Positions 26,546-38,957 of a DNA stretch of 64,000 nt are shown in pieces; position 1 is the first letter of the stretch, and each line of letters begins with the position of its first letter. The notes under the pieces were generated by a model. That model made no database searches, was not told the DNA's origin, and saw only the letters and a program-made list of their open reading frames with translations. Origin of the DNA: Alcanivorax borkumensis SK2 (GTDB lineage Bacteria; Pseudomonadota; Gammaproteobacteria; Pseudomonadales; Alcanivoracaceae); the NCBI RefSeq assembly GCF_000009365.1, contig NC_008260.1, forward strand, positions 1,833,501 to 1,897,500, in the 5' to 3' direction. A program made the translations under genes and the position numbers.

Positions 26546-27456
26546 CCCTGAGTTTCTCCTTGCTGTGCTTCCTGAAACACGCCGGTGGACAAGTAACGGT
26601 CACCCCGATCACAGATAATCGCCACGATAACGGCATTTTCCAGTTCTTCACTTAATTGCAATGCACCGGCCACCGCTCCACCGGACGACACTCCGCAGCT
26701 AATTCCCTCTTCGCGGGCCAGGCGACGCATAGTGCGTTCTGCCAGCGTCTGCCCCATATCCACCACTCGATCCACCCGGGAATCGTCATAAATAGTCGGC
26801 AGGTATTCCTTCGGCCAGCGGCGGATACCGGGAATGGATGCGCCGTCCACCGGTTGCAGGCCGACAATCTGAATAGCCGGATTCTGCTCCTTGAGGTACA
26901 TGCTACAGCCCATGATGGTGCCGGTTGTGCCCATAGAACTCACGAAATGGGTAATGGTGCCATTCGTATCGCGCCAAATTTCCGGACCGGTGCTTTCATA
27001 GTGGGCCAGCGGATTATCCCGGTTACCAAATTGGTCCAGCACCGTGCCTTCACCTCGCGCCTGCATGGCCTGAGCCAAATCCCGCGCGCCTTCCATGCCC
27101 TGCTCTTTACTCACGGAGATCAACTCGGCGCCGTAGGCGGCCATGGCATCACGGCGTTCCTGGCTCTGGTTAGCCGGCATGATTAATTTCATGCGATAAC
27201 CGCGCATGGCGGCGGCCATGGCCAGCGCTATACCGGTGTTGCCACTGGTCGCTTCGATCAAGGTATCACCGGGCTGGATATCGCCACGCTGCTCGGCCTT
27301 GAGGATCATGTTTAATGCCGGGCGGTCTTTTACCGAACCGGCGGGGTTATTGCCCTCGAGCTTGACCAAAATGGTATTGCTGGTCTTTCCCGGCATGCGC
27401 TGCAAGCGCACAAGAGGCGTATTACCCACGGTCTGTTCAATGGTTTTATAATTCAT
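26542..27456 (-). CDS. cysM: Cysteine synthase B
   Basis: 304 residues from the ATG at 27456. PLP lysine in NPAGSVKDRPA (~42), substrate loop TSGNTGIALA (~70) and GTTGTIMG near 176. These and the length fit CysM rather than CysK; CysM uses sulfide or thiosulfate with O-acetylserine. No clear ribosome-binding site precedes this start. Divergent from gacS. Confidence 0.92.
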   Translation of the reverse strand: MNYKTIEQTVGNTPLVRLQRMPGKTSNTILVKLEGNNPAGSVKDRPALNMILKAEQRGDIQPGDTLIEATSGNTGIALAMAAAMRGYRMKLIMPANQSQERRDAMAAYGAELISVSKEQGMEGARDLAQAMQARGEGTVLDQFGNRDNPLAHYESTGPEIWRDTNGTITHFVSSMGTTGTIMGCSMYLKEQNPAIQIVGLQPVDGASIPGIRRWPKEYLPTIYDDSRVDRVVDMGQTLAERTMRRLAREEGISCGVSSGGAVAGALQLSEELENAVIVAIICDRGDRYLSTGVFQEAQQGETQG

Positions 27457-27490
27457 GGCGCGTATTGTACCTAAAAAATGGCGGCGCGCT

Positions 27491-27621
27491 GCACGCCTCA
27501 CACAACGAGTCGGTTGTCGTCATCACGCCCCTTGGCCAAAAAATTCGTGCCGGCTAATGGCGCTCGACCTTCATGCTTAGCGTCCTCACTCTCTACAAAT
27601 GTGCCGTTGCGTGAGGCGTGC
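27491..27621. promoter_or_regulatory. Inverted repeat between cysM and gacS
   Basis: GCACGCCTCACACAAC at 27491-27506 and its complement at 27606-27621 match at 15 of 16 bases, with 99 bp between. It lies in the divergent promoter region, so it could bind a regulator or be a repeat-element scar. Confidence 0.4.
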
Positions 27622-27675
27622 TGCATGTTGATGCTCTTCATGCATAATGGGGCAAATAACAGCAATCGGGAATTC

Positions 27676-30417
<2,742 letters not shown>

Positions 30418-30450
30418 ATTCCCTGCGTTTAAGGGAACTTGCGGGAAGAA

Positions 30451-31176
30451 TCACACTGTGTCGAGCAAGCTACGCATGCTACGCACGGCTTCATCCAGAC
30501 CGGTAATCGCGGCCCTAGCAATAATGCTATGCCCGATATTCAGTTCGTTGATGCCGGGAATCTCAGCAATCGCCAAGGTGTTATGGTAATGCAACCCGTG
30601 GCCCGCATTCACAATTAACCCCTGCGCCAAAGCAAACGCCACGGCAGAACGAATACGCGCCAGTTCCTGCTGCTGTTGATCAATAGTTTGCGCGTCAGCA
30701 TAGCCGCCAGTATGAATTTCAATGGCCGGTGCTCCGCATTCACGAGCGGCGAGAATTTGGGATTCCTCTGCATCAATAAATAACGACACCTCGATTCCCG
30801 CTTGCCCCAATCGCTGACAACACTGAGCAATCCAAGCCTTATTACCCACTACATCCAACCCCCCTTCGGTGGTCAGTTCTTCACGCTTTTCCGGTACCAA
30901 GCAGCAATGCGGTGGTTGAATCCGACAGGCGATAACCACCATTTCTTCCGTGGCCGCCATTTCCAGGTTCATCCGCGTTTGTAGTGTCTGGGCGAGCAAC
31001 TCTACGTCCCGATCATTGATATGACGGCGGTCTTCACGCAAGTGCACGGTAATGCCATCAGCACCCGCCTGTTCCGCCACCAAAGCCGCCTGTACCGGCT
31101 CCGGATAACGGGTACCTCGGGCCTGGCGTAGGGTAGCAATATGATCGATGTTAACGCCGAGAAGTACTCTGGACAT
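30451..31176 (-). CDS. pdxJ: Pyridoxine 5'-phosphate synthase
   Basis: 241 residues from ATG 31176, with AAGGTGAG 5 bp upstream; a GTG three codons earlier is possible. [14 protein letters not shown] near 8, [14 protein letters not shown] near 40, [11 protein letters not shown] near 100 and [11 protein letters not shown] near 208 are family signatures. It condenses 1-deoxyxylulose 5-phosphate with 3-amino-1-hydroxyacetone phosphate. End gene of the lepA-to-pdxJ block. Confidence 0.95.
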   Translation of the reverse strand: MSRVLLGVNIDHIATLRQARGTRYPEPVQAALVAEQAGADGITVHLREDRRHINDRDVELLAQTLQTRMNLEMAATEEMVVIACRIQPPHCCLVPEKREELTTEGGLDVVGNKAWIAQCCQRLGQAGIEVSLFIDAEESQILAARECGAPAIEIHTGGYADAQTIDQQQQELARIRSAVAFALAQGLIVNAGHGLHYHNTLAIAEIPGINELNIGHSIIARAAITGLDEAVRSMRSLLDTV

Positions 31177-31272
31177 AAAACTCACCTTAAACGCATTCTT
31201 ATCTGGCCGGACGGTAGAGGCCGACCCGGAATTCTAGCTTCTAGCGGGTAGCTAATATTTTGATTGTCACTT

Positions 31273-31950
31273 TCATTTCCCCCGAAACAGTTCGCGGCTT
31301 TTCAGGGGGCGATTTCCTAGATGCGGGGCCAGCATTTGACGACACACATTTAGTGCTGCCTTACGAGCAGTGGGATGCCAATTTCCGCCACAAATGGCCA
31401 ACAAATCCGCTCCCACATAGCTCGGGGCCGCCTCTGTCCGCACCAGACCCTGCTCAGGATTTAACTGATAGCGGGCATCCGCCTCCAATTCCTGACCATG
31501 GACATCCTGGTCCAGAGCAATGCCGTAACCGATTTCCTCCAGCGCCGCCAACTCGAATTGCCGCAGGGTAATATCCAGCGGAATATCGGTTAGTAAATCA
31601 GACAACGCCTGTTCGTATAACGGCCATATCGCGGGATTGGGGTCATCCCGATGCAGCAGCCGAGTGAGGAGCTCATTCAGGTAGAAGCCACAATATAGCG
31701 CCTTGCCGCTCAGCAATAGTCGATTGCCCCGTGGTTCACAGGCACGCAGGGAGTACATATCACCGGAGGGCTTCAACTCCACCCACAAAGGAGTAAACGG
31801 AGCCAACAGAGGATCTTTACGCCCACCGCGAACCACCGCACCAACACGGCCCAAGTTTGGCAGAAACAGGTCCACCGTCAGGCTGGTATTACGAAAAGGC
31901 CGCCGGTGAATCAACCAAGCGGCTTGCAGCGCGCTACTATCAGGAATCAT
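31273..31950 (-). CDS. recO: DNA repair protein RecO
   Basis: 225 residues. N-terminal OB-fold (AWLIHRRPFRNTS, LFLPNLGRVGAVVRG), a central helical part (FYLNELLTRLL) and a C-terminal LKSRELF end fit RecO. Gammaproteobacterial RecO often lacks the zinc cysteines, as here. It loads RecA with RecR. The palindrome at 31958-31971 sits where a ribosome-binding site would be. Confidence 0.92.
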   Translation of the reverse strand: MIPDSSALQAAWLIHRRPFRNTSLTVDLFLPNLGRVGAVVRGGRKDPLLAPFTPLWVELKPSGDMYSLRACEPRGNRLLLSGKALYCGFYLNELLTRLLHRDDPNPAIWPLYEQALSDLLTDIPLDITLRQFELAALEEIGYGIALDQDVHGQELEADARYQLNPEQGLVRTEAAPSYVGADLLAICGGNWHPTARKAALNVCRQMLAPHLGNRPLKSRELFRGK

Positions 31951-31957
31951 GGATGCA

Positions 31958-31971
31958 GTTGAACGTTCAAC
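31958..31971. repeat. Palindrome GTTGAACGTTCAAC
   Basis: Perfect 14-bp palindrome just before the recO start. Its 12-bp core TTGAACGTTCAA recurs at 44665-44676, also intergenic. A related TTGAGCGTTCAA is at 32083-32094. Confidence 0.5.
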
Positions 31972-32092
31972 AGTGCGAGATGGATCGCGCCGTTACGGTT
32001 ATGCCGTGCCCGCACCTCAGCCAACACAGAAACGCGCAAAGTAGCTTTCATGACTTACACCCTGTTTATCCGCGCTTTTCAACTTTGAGCGT

Positions 32093-33025
32093 TCAATTCC
32101 TTTCATCATAGCCAAGGGAGCGCAACGCACGGGCATCGTCAGACCAGCCCGCCTTGATTTTCACCCACAGATTAAGCATCACTTTGCGCTCAATCAGGCG
32201 TTCGATATCCTCACGGGCTTGAATACCAATCTGCTTGATCCGCTCGCCCTTGTCGCCAATAAGAATTTTTTTCTGACCACGGCGCTCCACCAAAATGGCG
32301 GCCGAAATCTCTGTGACGCGGGGGCCGTCTTCCCACAGCTCCACTTCAACACTCACCTGGTGCGGCACTTCCTGGCCCAGTTGGCGAACCACTTTCTCAC
32401 GAATAATCTCTGCCACCATAAACCGTAAGCTACGGTCGGTAAGTTGATCTTCCTCGTACCAGAAGTCTCCTTCTTGCAAGCGATCAACCAAGGCTTTTTC
32501 CAACTCCACCAAATTCTGTTCACGCAGTGCAGATACCGGAATAACCGCGTCAAAGGGATAGCGCTCACTCAGAGACTGTATATGCGGCAATAAAGCGCTC
32601 TTGTCATCCACATTGTCGACCTTGTTAATGATCAACAATACCGGAACGTCGCCTCCTTCTGGCAGCAAGGACAGCACGTGCTCGTCCGCCGGTGTCCACT
32701 TCATGGCATCCACCATCATGCAGATCACATCCACCCCAAACAGGGTCGATACCGCAGCCTCATTCATGGCGCGGTTTAGCGCCTTTTCCTGGCCAGTGTG
32801 AATACCCGGAGTGTCAGCAAACACAATCTGGTAATTATCGCGGCTAAGAATGCCATGAATCCGATGGCGAGTGGTCTGCGGTTTGCGCGAGGTGATACTT
32901 ACTTTCTGACCAATCAGATGATTCATCAACGTGGATTTACCCACATTGGGGCGTCCAACAATCGACACCATGCCACACCGGGTGGTTTGAGGGTTGTCGG
33001 GTTGAGACGACGGGGTATCAGTCAT
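32093..33025 (-). CDS. era: GTPase Era
   Basis: 310 residues from ATG 33025, overlapping rnc by 8 bp. GTPase motifs GRPNVGKST (~24), DTPGIH (~71) and NKVD (~133) are followed by a C-terminal KH domain (LIGDKGERIKQIG ~250). It acts in 16S rRNA maturation and 30S assembly. Confidence 0.95.
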   Translation of the reverse strand: MTDTPSSQPDNPQTTRCGMVSIVGRPNVGKSTLMNHLIGQKVSITSRKPQTTRHRIHGILSRDNYQIVFADTPGIHTGQEKALNRAMNEAAVSTLFGVDVICMMVDAMKWTPADEHVLSLLPEGGDVPVLLIINKVDNVDDKSALLPHIQSLSERYPFDAVIPVSALREQNLVELEKALVDRLQEGDFWYEEDQLTDRSLRFMVAEIIREKVVRQLGQEVPHQVSVEVELWEDGPRVTEISAAILVERRGQKKILIGDKGERIKQIGIQAREDIERLIERKVMLNLWVKIKAGWSDDARALRSLGYDERN

Positions 33026-33704
33026 ACTGCTGCTCCAGCCATTCAAGCGCCAGGCTTGCCGCCTCTTGCTCAGCCTTTCGGCGACTTGCACCTTGGGCGA
33101 TAAATATCTGCTGCACATTATCCAGTGAGCATTGCACATCGAAGGTCTGTTTCGGCGCCAGGCCTTCTACCTGGGTCACCTCATAGGTCGGTAATTCAAA
33201 CTTGCGCGCTTGCAGCCATTCCTGCAAACGGGTCTTAGCATCTTTCTGGGCGCTCTGTGGAGAAATTGCGTCAAGACGCGGCGCAAACCAGGCCAGCACC
33301 ACCTCACGACAGCGGGGCTCTCCACCATCCAACAGCATAGCGCCAATAATCGACTCCAGCGCATCAGCCAAAATGGAATCACGACGAAAACCGCCGCTTT
33401 TCAATTCCCCCCCTCCCAATACCAGATATTCACCCAAGCCTAATTCCCGCGCCACCAAAGCCAACGTCTGACCGCGAACAAGGGAAGCACGCATGCGGGT
33501 AAGTTGCCCTTCGGCAGCCTCTGGAAATTGCTCAAACAGAGCGACAGAGATGATCTGCCCGAGTTGAGCATCACCAAGAAATTCCAACCGCTCATAATTA
33601 CGATGGCGGCTAACACTACGATGCGTGAGTGCCAACTCAAGAAGTGAGAGGTCCTGAAATTGATAGCCCAGGCGGGCCATCAGCCTATTAAGGTCACCGT
33701 TCAC
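33018..33704 (-). CDS. rnc: Ribonuclease III
   Basis: 228 residues. Signature ERLEFLGDAQLGQ near 38 has the active-site Glu/Asp, and ALESIIGAMLLDGG near 112 has the second acidic set. The C-terminal dsRNA-binding domain (~155-225) ends AEQEAASLALEWL. Overlaps the DUF4845 gene by 4 bp and era by 8 bp, so the three are coupled. Confidence 0.95.
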   Translation of the reverse strand: MNGDLNRLMARLGYQFQDLSLLELALTHRSVSRHRNYERLEFLGDAQLGQIISVALFEQFPEAAEGQLTRMRASLVRGQTLALVARELGLGEYLVLGGGELKSGGFRRDSILADALESIIGAMLLDGGEPRCREVVLAWFAPRLDAISPQSAQKDAKTRLQEWLQARKFELPTYEVTQVEGLAPKQTFDVQCSLDNVQQIFIAQGASRRKAEQEAASLALEWLEQQYD

Positions 33705-34084
33705 TGGCGAATGTCTTTTTTGAACTCATCATTGAAGCTCATCACGATACTTACGTTGTAGAACAACGGTTCTCGCACTTCATAATCTGTAGAGACGGTC
33801 AGAACACCGCCTTTCTTAACGATAACCAGATCATCAACAGAAATAACATTAACTTGGTTGATAGTGAACCGCTTGCTCAGTCCGTCGCGAATTTCGCGCG
33901 GAGACATCAGCGCCGTTTTGCTATCCTGCAGTAATGAACGGATGGCCGTCGAAATCGTATTATGTTCCATATAAGCCGGGATCATACGAAATGCAGCTGT
34001 CCCCAAGATTGCCACAACGATCAGCACAATTGCCCCGCTGATCAGTGACATCCCGCGTTGCTGTGAGGGCTTAGTTGTCATCAT
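33701..34084 (-). CDS. DUF4845 membrane protein
   Basis: 127 residues from ATG 34084, with GGAGG about 8 bp upstream. One hydrophobic segment (~10-32) follows a QRGMSLI type-IV-pilin-like start. The rest (~40-127) is the DUF4845 domain. It is regularly found between lepB and rnc in gammaproteobacteria. Role unknown. Overlaps lepB by 14 bp. Confidence 0.85.
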   Translation of the reverse strand: MMTTKPSQQRGMSLISGAIVLIVVAILGTAAFRMIPAYMEHNTISTAIRSLLQDSKTALMSPREIRDGLSKRFTINQVNVISVDDLVIVKKGGVLTVSTDYEVREPLFYNVSIVMSFNDEFKKDIRQ

Positions 34085-34877
34085 TGTAATTTGCCTCCAC
34101 CTTATCAATGGCACCATTACGAGAAAAACTGGGCAGAGAGAAAATCGGTTTCCAGTGCATCCATATCATAAATGCTTCCCCCACGACCAGCTCCTCAGGG
34201 ACTATACCCCAGAATCTGCTGTCGTTACTGTTATCCCGGTTATCGCCCATCACAAAGTAAGCATCTTCCGGCACAGTCCACTCACCCTGGGTGCGCGCCT
34301 GCGGGGTTTTCCGTCCAGTGTAGGGGTTAATTTTGCCTTCCTGCCAGATCAAGTGGCTAGCGTTACCCAGCTGTTCCACATATTGCTTGCGCCATACGCC
34401 AGAACCAACCCACTCGTTCACCAAGTCTCGATCGACTGTCTCACCGTTCACCGTTAACACGTTGTCTTTCACCTGAACCGTATCACCGGGCAAACCAACC
34501 ACGCGCTTGATGAAGTTCTGTTTCCGGTTATCCGGAAACTTAAACACCATGACATCACCCCGTTCCGGCTCGCCAGTCTCAATTATCTTGGTGTTAGTTA
34601 CCGGCAAACGTAGCCCATAGGCAAACTTGTTCACCAGAATAAAATCGTTCACCTTCAGCGTTGGCAACATGGAGCCCGACGGGATGGTAAAAGGCTCAAC
34701 AATAAACGAACGAATCACCAGCACCACAAAAAACACCGAGATCAGTGAATTGGAGGTTTCCACCACACTGCCCACCGGGCCGCCCTTACTCTTCAGCTTA
34801 AGCGCCTTGTCGATCAGCCAGACAATCACCGTAATGGTCAGAGCCAGGGTCAACCAGAAACCGATATCAATATCCAA
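34071..34877 (-). CDS. lepB: Signal peptidase I
   Basis: 268 residues. Two N-terminal membrane segments are followed by the catalytic Ser in SGSMLPTL (~72), the general-base Lys in FIKRVVGLPGD (~128) and the GDNRDNSNDSRFWG box near 225. It cleaves Sec/Tat signal peptides on the periplasmic side. Follows lepA by 88 bp. Confidence 0.95.
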   Translation of the reverse strand: MDIDIGFWLTLALTITVIVWLIDKALKLKSKGGPVGSVVETSNSLISVFFVVLVIRSFIVEPFTIPSGSMLPTLKVNDFILVNKFAYGLRLPVTNTKIIETGEPERGDVMVFKFPDNRKQNFIKRVVGLPGDTVQVKDNVLTVNGETVDRDLVNEWVGSGVWRKQYVEQLGNASHLIWQEGKINPYTGRKTPQARTQGEWTVPEDAYFVMGDNRDNSNDSRFWGIVPEELVVGEAFMIWMHWKPIFSLPSFSRNGAIDKVEANYNDDN

Positions 34878-34965
34878 CAGAAATCTCCATTAACAGAACC
34901 GCAGCAGGCAACAGCTGGACGCCTTGTGGTTTTACGTCCAGCGTCTAACGTCAGGCATTTATCAA

Positions 34966-36765
34966 TTAATCATCCACTTTGAGCACAGCCAGGAACGCTT
35001 CCTGGGGAATTTCCACGTTGCCCACCTGCTTCATTCGCTTCTTGCCTTCTTTCTGCTTCTGAAGCAGTTTTTTCTTACGAGATACGTCGCCGCCATAACA
35101 TTTCGCGGTCACGTTCTTACGCAGGGCTTTTACCGTCTGGCGCGCGATAATCTTGCTACCAATGGCAGCTTGAATGGCCACATCGAACATTTGTCGTGGC
35201 ACCAATTCTTTCATCTTTTCACACAGGGCCCGGCCCCGGTAAGCAGATTGATCTAAGTGGCAGATCATCGCTAGCGCATCCACTTTGTCGCCGTTGATCA
35301 ACACATCCACCCGCACCAGCTTGGTCGCCTCAAAACGCTCGAACGCGTAGTCCATGGAGGCGAAGCCCCGGCTCACCGACTTAATTCGATCGAAGAAATC
35401 CAACACCACTTCGGCCATGGGAATGTCGTAGGTCAGCGCCACCTGCTTGCCCAAGTACTGCATGTTGATCTGCGCGCCGCGGCGCTCAACGCACAGCGTG
35501 ATCACATTGCCCACGAATTCCTGGGGCACCAGGATGTTCACCCGCGCAATCGGTTCACGGAATTCTTCTATCTTGCTGCCTTCAGGCAGTTTAGACGGGT
35601 TGTCCACATGCAGAATGTCACCGGATACCAACGCCAATTCATATACCACCGTAGGCGCCGTGGTAATCAAATCCAGATCGTATTCACGCTCCAATCGCTC
35701 TTGGATGATTTCCATGTGCAACATGCCCAGAAAACCCACCCGAAAACCGAAGCCCAACGCATCGGACGTTTCCGGTTCGTAGAACAGGGAGGCGTCATTA
35801 AGTGTTAGCTTGGCCAGGGCGTCACGGAAATCTTCATAATCATCCGCACTCACCGGGAACATGCCGGCATACACCTGCGGTTTCACATTTTTAAAGCCAG
35901 GCAGGGCGGCCACGTTCGGGGTTTTCGCCAAAGTCAGGGTGTCACCCACCGGTGCGCCATGAATATCCTTGATGCTGCCGCTCACCCAGCCCACTTCACC
36001 GGCTTCCAGCAATTTGGTCTCGGTACGCTTCGGCGTAAAGATACCCAAGCTATCAACCACGTGAGTCTGGCCGGTGGATTTCACCAAAATTTTGTCGCCC
36101 TTCTTCAGGCGTCCTTCTTTCACCCGAACCAACGAGATCACACCCATGTAATTATCGAACCAAGAATCGATAATCAGGGCCTGCAAGTCCGACTCGCGCT
36201 TCCCTTCAGGGGCGGGGATACGCTCTACCAACTGCTCAAGCAGGTCATCAATGCCAACGCCGGTCTTCGCCGACACCCGACAAGCGTCATGGGCATCCAG
36301 ACCGATAATTTCCTCGATCTCGTTGATCACCATTTCAGGTTCAGCTTGGGGCAAGTCAATTTTGTTCAGAACCGCCAACACTTCCAGATCTTGCTCTATG
36401 GCGGTGTAACAGTTAGCCACCGACTGGGCTTCAACGCCCTGGGCGGCATCCACTACCAACAACGCCCCTTCACAGGCCGACAGGGAGCGGGACACCTCAT
36501 ACGAGAAATCCACATGGCCAGGGGTATCAATAAAGTTCAGCTGGTAGGTTTCGCCATCACGGGCCGTATAGTGCAGGGTCACACTCTGGGCCTTGATGGT
36601 AATGCCTCTTTCCCGCTCCAACTCCATGGAATCAAGCACCTGCTCTTTCAGCTCACGCTCGCTGAGGCCGCCGCAAACCTGAATAAAACGGTCCGCCAGG
36701 GTCGATTTGCCATGGTCAATATGGGCAATAATGGAAAAGTTGCGAATATTCTTGATGTCAGTCAT
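34966..36765 (-). CDS. lepA: Elongation factor 4 (LepA)
   Basis: 599 residues, the standard length. GTPase motifs AHIDHGKST (~13), DTPGHVDF (~79) and NKID (~133). The C-terminal unique domain ends with [22 protein letters not shown]. It back-translocates or remodels ribosomes. A 230-bp gap to mucD suggests its own promoter. Confidence 0.97.
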   Translation of the reverse strand: MTDIKNIRNFSIIAHIDHGKSTLADRFIQVCGGLSERELKEQVLDSMELERERGITIKAQSVTLHYTARDGETYQLNFIDTPGHVDFSYEVSRSLSACEGALLVVDAAQGVEAQSVANCYTAIEQDLEVLAVLNKIDLPQAEPEMVINEIEEIIGLDAHDACRVSAKTGVGIDDLLEQLVERIPAPEGKRESDLQALIIDSWFDNYMGVISLVRVKEGRLKKGDKILVKSTGQTHVVDSLGIFTPKRTETKLLEAGEVGWVSGSIKDIHGAPVGDTLTLAKTPNVAALPGFKNVKPQVYAGMFPVSADDYEDFRDALAKLTLNDASLFYEPETSDALGFGFRVGFLGMLHMEIIQERLEREYDLDLITTAPTVVYELALVSGDILHVDNPSKLPEGSKIEEFREPIARVNILVPQEFVGNVITLCVERRGAQINMQYLGKQVALTYDIPMAEVVLDFFDRIKSVSRGFASMDYAFERFEATKLVRVDVLINGDKVDALAMICHLDQSAYRGRALCEKMKELVPRQMFDVAIQAAIGSKIIARQTVKALRKNVTAKCYGGDVSRKKKLLQKQKEGKKRMKQVGNVEIPQEAFLAVLKVDD

Positions 36766-36940
36766 AAGGCCTGTTGAACAAAAAGTCGTTGCCGCACCGG
36801 CCTTCCCTGCCCCAGATTCTTAAACCCGAGTGACAGAAAGAGCCGTCCTGCTGCCCGACCCTGCGCCGGACAACACACCGTGATACTCAAAACGACAAAC
36901 AATGGGCCGCGATTCTAGCGGATATCGGGGGGGAGTTGCA

Positions 36941-36962
36941 CGGCGCACCGTCCAGTGCGCCG
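36941..36962 (-). terminator. Hairpin downstream of mucD
   Basis: 8-bp perfect stem CGGCGCAC / GTGCGCCG with 6-nt loop, 33 bp after the mucD stop. It is not followed by a U-tract on the minus strand, so it may be Rho-dependent or stabilising. Confidence 0.4.
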
Positions 36963-36994
36963 AAAAACCCTACAGCGGGGCCCAAATAAAGGGG

Positions 36995-38446
36995 CTATGG
37001 CAGCTTAAGTGCCAAGAAGCGAGGGGTGCCATCACGATTAACCAATGCCGCCACGGTACCGTCTTCCGGCAAATTCGCCGCAGCCTCAGCTAAATCAGCG
37101 GCGCTATTGATCTGAGAGCCCTGCAGCGTGACCAGAATATCGCCTACCTGCAGCCCCGCCTTACGGGCCGGCCCCTCTGTAACCTGAGTAATCACCACAC
37201 CGGCCTTCAAACCCAGGTGGCTCAATTCCGACGCCGAAGCCTTCCGCACGGTCAGCCCCAACTTGGCACCCGCAGCATTTTCACCCTTCTGGGCACCACT
37301 GCTTAAGGCCATTTCCGGATTATCCGGCAACAACCCGATCGTTACCGACAAGGTCTTCTCTTCACCATCACGGATGACCACCATATCCACGTCCGATTCC
37401 GGCCTCACCCGGCCCACCCAACGGGGCAACTCAGAAGAGCGATAAATCGTTTCACCATTAAACCGAATGATCACATCACCAGGCTCCACCCCGGCAGCTT
37501 CAGCCGGAGAACCCTCTAGCACTTGAGACACTAGCGCGCCACGAGGTGAACCTAAGCCAAACGATTGCGCCAGATCCCGGTCCACTTCCTGAATTAATAC
37601 ACCTAACCAGCCCCGGCTAACTTTGCCGCCATCTTTCAACTGGTTGACCACATCCATGGCCATATCCACCGGAATGGCAAAACTCACGCCCATATAGCCA
37701 CCGGAACGGCTGAATATCTGCGAATTGATACCAACCACTTCACCGCTCAGGTTAAACAACGGTCCCCCACTGTTACCCGGGTTAATCGCTACATCGGTTT
37801 GAATAAAAGGCACGTAGCTATCACTGGGCAAACTGCGGCCCTTGGCACTGACAATCCCTGCGGTAACGCTGCTGTCGAAACCGAATGGAGCACCAATAGC
37901 CAATACCCATTCGCCCACTTTCAGGTCAGCGGAGGAGCCGATATTTACCACCGGCAAATCCCCTTCATCTACTTTCAACAATGCCAGATCGCTGCGCTCA
38001 TCTGCCCCCACCAACGTGGCAGGCAATTCGCGGCGGTCTTGCAGGCGCACCATAATTTCGTCCGCTTCCGCCACCACATGGTTATTGGTCAGCACATAAC
38101 CATCAGCAGAAATAATGAACCCGGAGCCCAGCGAACGGGTGTCCCCCTGCTCTGGCAGCGACGGCATTTCACCCTCACCGCCAAACTGTTCAAAAAAATG
38201 TTTGAAAAACTCAGGTAACTGTTTGAGTTGATCTGTAGCAGACGATGCATCTCGGTGAGTAACGGTGCTGATATTAACCACCGCCGGGCCTTCCTTCTCG
38301 ACCAGCCGGGTGAAATCAGGCAGGCCTGTGACAAGCGGTTCTCCGCGGGTAGAGGACGATTCAGAAGAAGGGTCGGAGCAAGCTGTCAGTACAGCGCTCA
38401 AGATGACAAGCCACACTGCTGCGAAACGACGATATCCTCGTTCCAT
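36995..38446 (-). CDS. mucD: Do-family serine protease MucD/DegP
   Basis: 483 residues. The signal (~1-23) ends LTAC, suggesting a lipoprotein, an unusual feature for a DegP-like protein. Catalytic His (VLTNNHVV ~123), Asp (SDLALLKV ~153) and Ser (GNSGGPL ~226) are present. Two PDZ domains follow (~270-370 and ~395-475). It degrades misfolded periplasmic proteins. In Pseudomonas mucD closes the algU cluster, as here. GGAGA lies 6 bp upstream. Confidence 0.93.
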   Translation of the reverse strand: MERGYRRFAAVWLVILSAVLTACSDPSSESSSTRGEPLVTGLPDFTRLVEKEGPAVVNISTVTHRDASSATDQLKQLPEFFKHFFEQFGGEGEMPSLPEQGDTRSLGSGFIISADGYVLTNNHVVAEADEIMVRLQDRRELPATLVGADERSDLALLKVDEGDLPVVNIGSSADLKVGEWVLAIGAPFGFDSSVTAGIVSAKGRSLPSDSYVPFIQTDVAINPGNSGGPLFNLSGEVVGINSQIFSRSGGYMGVSFAIPVDMAMDVVNQLKDGGKVSRGWLGVLIQEVDRDLAQSFGLGSPRGALVSQVLEGSPAEAAGVEPGDVIIRFNGETIYRSSELPRWVGRVRPESDVDMVVIRDGEEKTLSVTIGLLPDNPEMALSSGAQKGENAAGAKLGLTVRKASASELSHLGLKAGVVITQVTEGPARKAGLQVGDILVTLQGSQINSAADLAEAAANLPEDGTVAALVNRDGTPRFLALKLP

Positions 38447-38486
38447 TGAAGTCTCCTTTTATCAGGCGGCCTTTTTCATGGCCTCA

Positions 38487-38957
38487 CTATTGCGATGCGG
38501 GCTGAATCACCACGGCCTGGCAGCTATCCGCAGCAGGAACGACCCGTGGCTGATATGCTTGAGTATGCCCGGCCCGGCGGCTCATAACACGGTTGATCGC
38601 GAAACCGAGGAACAGGCCCGCCATGCCCAGTACAGCCGAAGCATCAACCATCTCAATGGGCAACGCCGATCCCAGCAACGCGCCGGCAAACAGCAATACT
38701 AACGGCAAGCCGTACACCCACAGCGCACCGCGCATCAGCGCGCCCTCTGGTAAGGCCACATTTACGGTATCGCCAACCTGGTGAGAATCTTGAGAAGGAA
38801 CGCGCAAACGAGCGCGCTGACCGGACTGCTGTTCATTAATGAGGTGATGCCCGCAACCGGCCTTTGCCTTGCAGGCACCGCAAGTGGAAGCGCGCACAGT
38901 TTCCACCCAAATAGCCCCAGGCTCCACCGCCACAACAATCCCCTGCTCTTCCAACAT
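38487..38957 (-). CDS. rseC: RseC/MucC family protein
   Basis: 156 residues. Cysteine cluster CGACKAKAGCG near 25-35 and two membrane segments (~83-103 and ~108-128) match RseC/MucC. It modulates sigma-E signalling and reducing power for SoxR. It begins at the base that ends mucB. Confidence 0.9.
   Translation of the reverse strand: MLEEQGIVVAVEPGAIWVETVRASTCGACKAKAGCGHHLINEQQSGQRARLRVPSQDSHQVGDTVNVALPEGALMRGALWVYGLPLVLLFAGALLGSALPIEMVDASAVLGMAGLFLGFAINRVMSRRAGHTQAYQPRVVPAADSCQAVVIQPASQ

Noticed and set aside
27478..27675. 66-codon N-terminal extension of GacS
   Set aside because: The extension crosses the inverted repeat and lacks the hydrophobic start expected; the ATG at 27676 directly precedes the first membrane segment.
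35959..36777. 272-codon plus-strand frame opposite lepA
   Set aside because: lepA on the other strand is full length and conserved; this is its antisense shadow.
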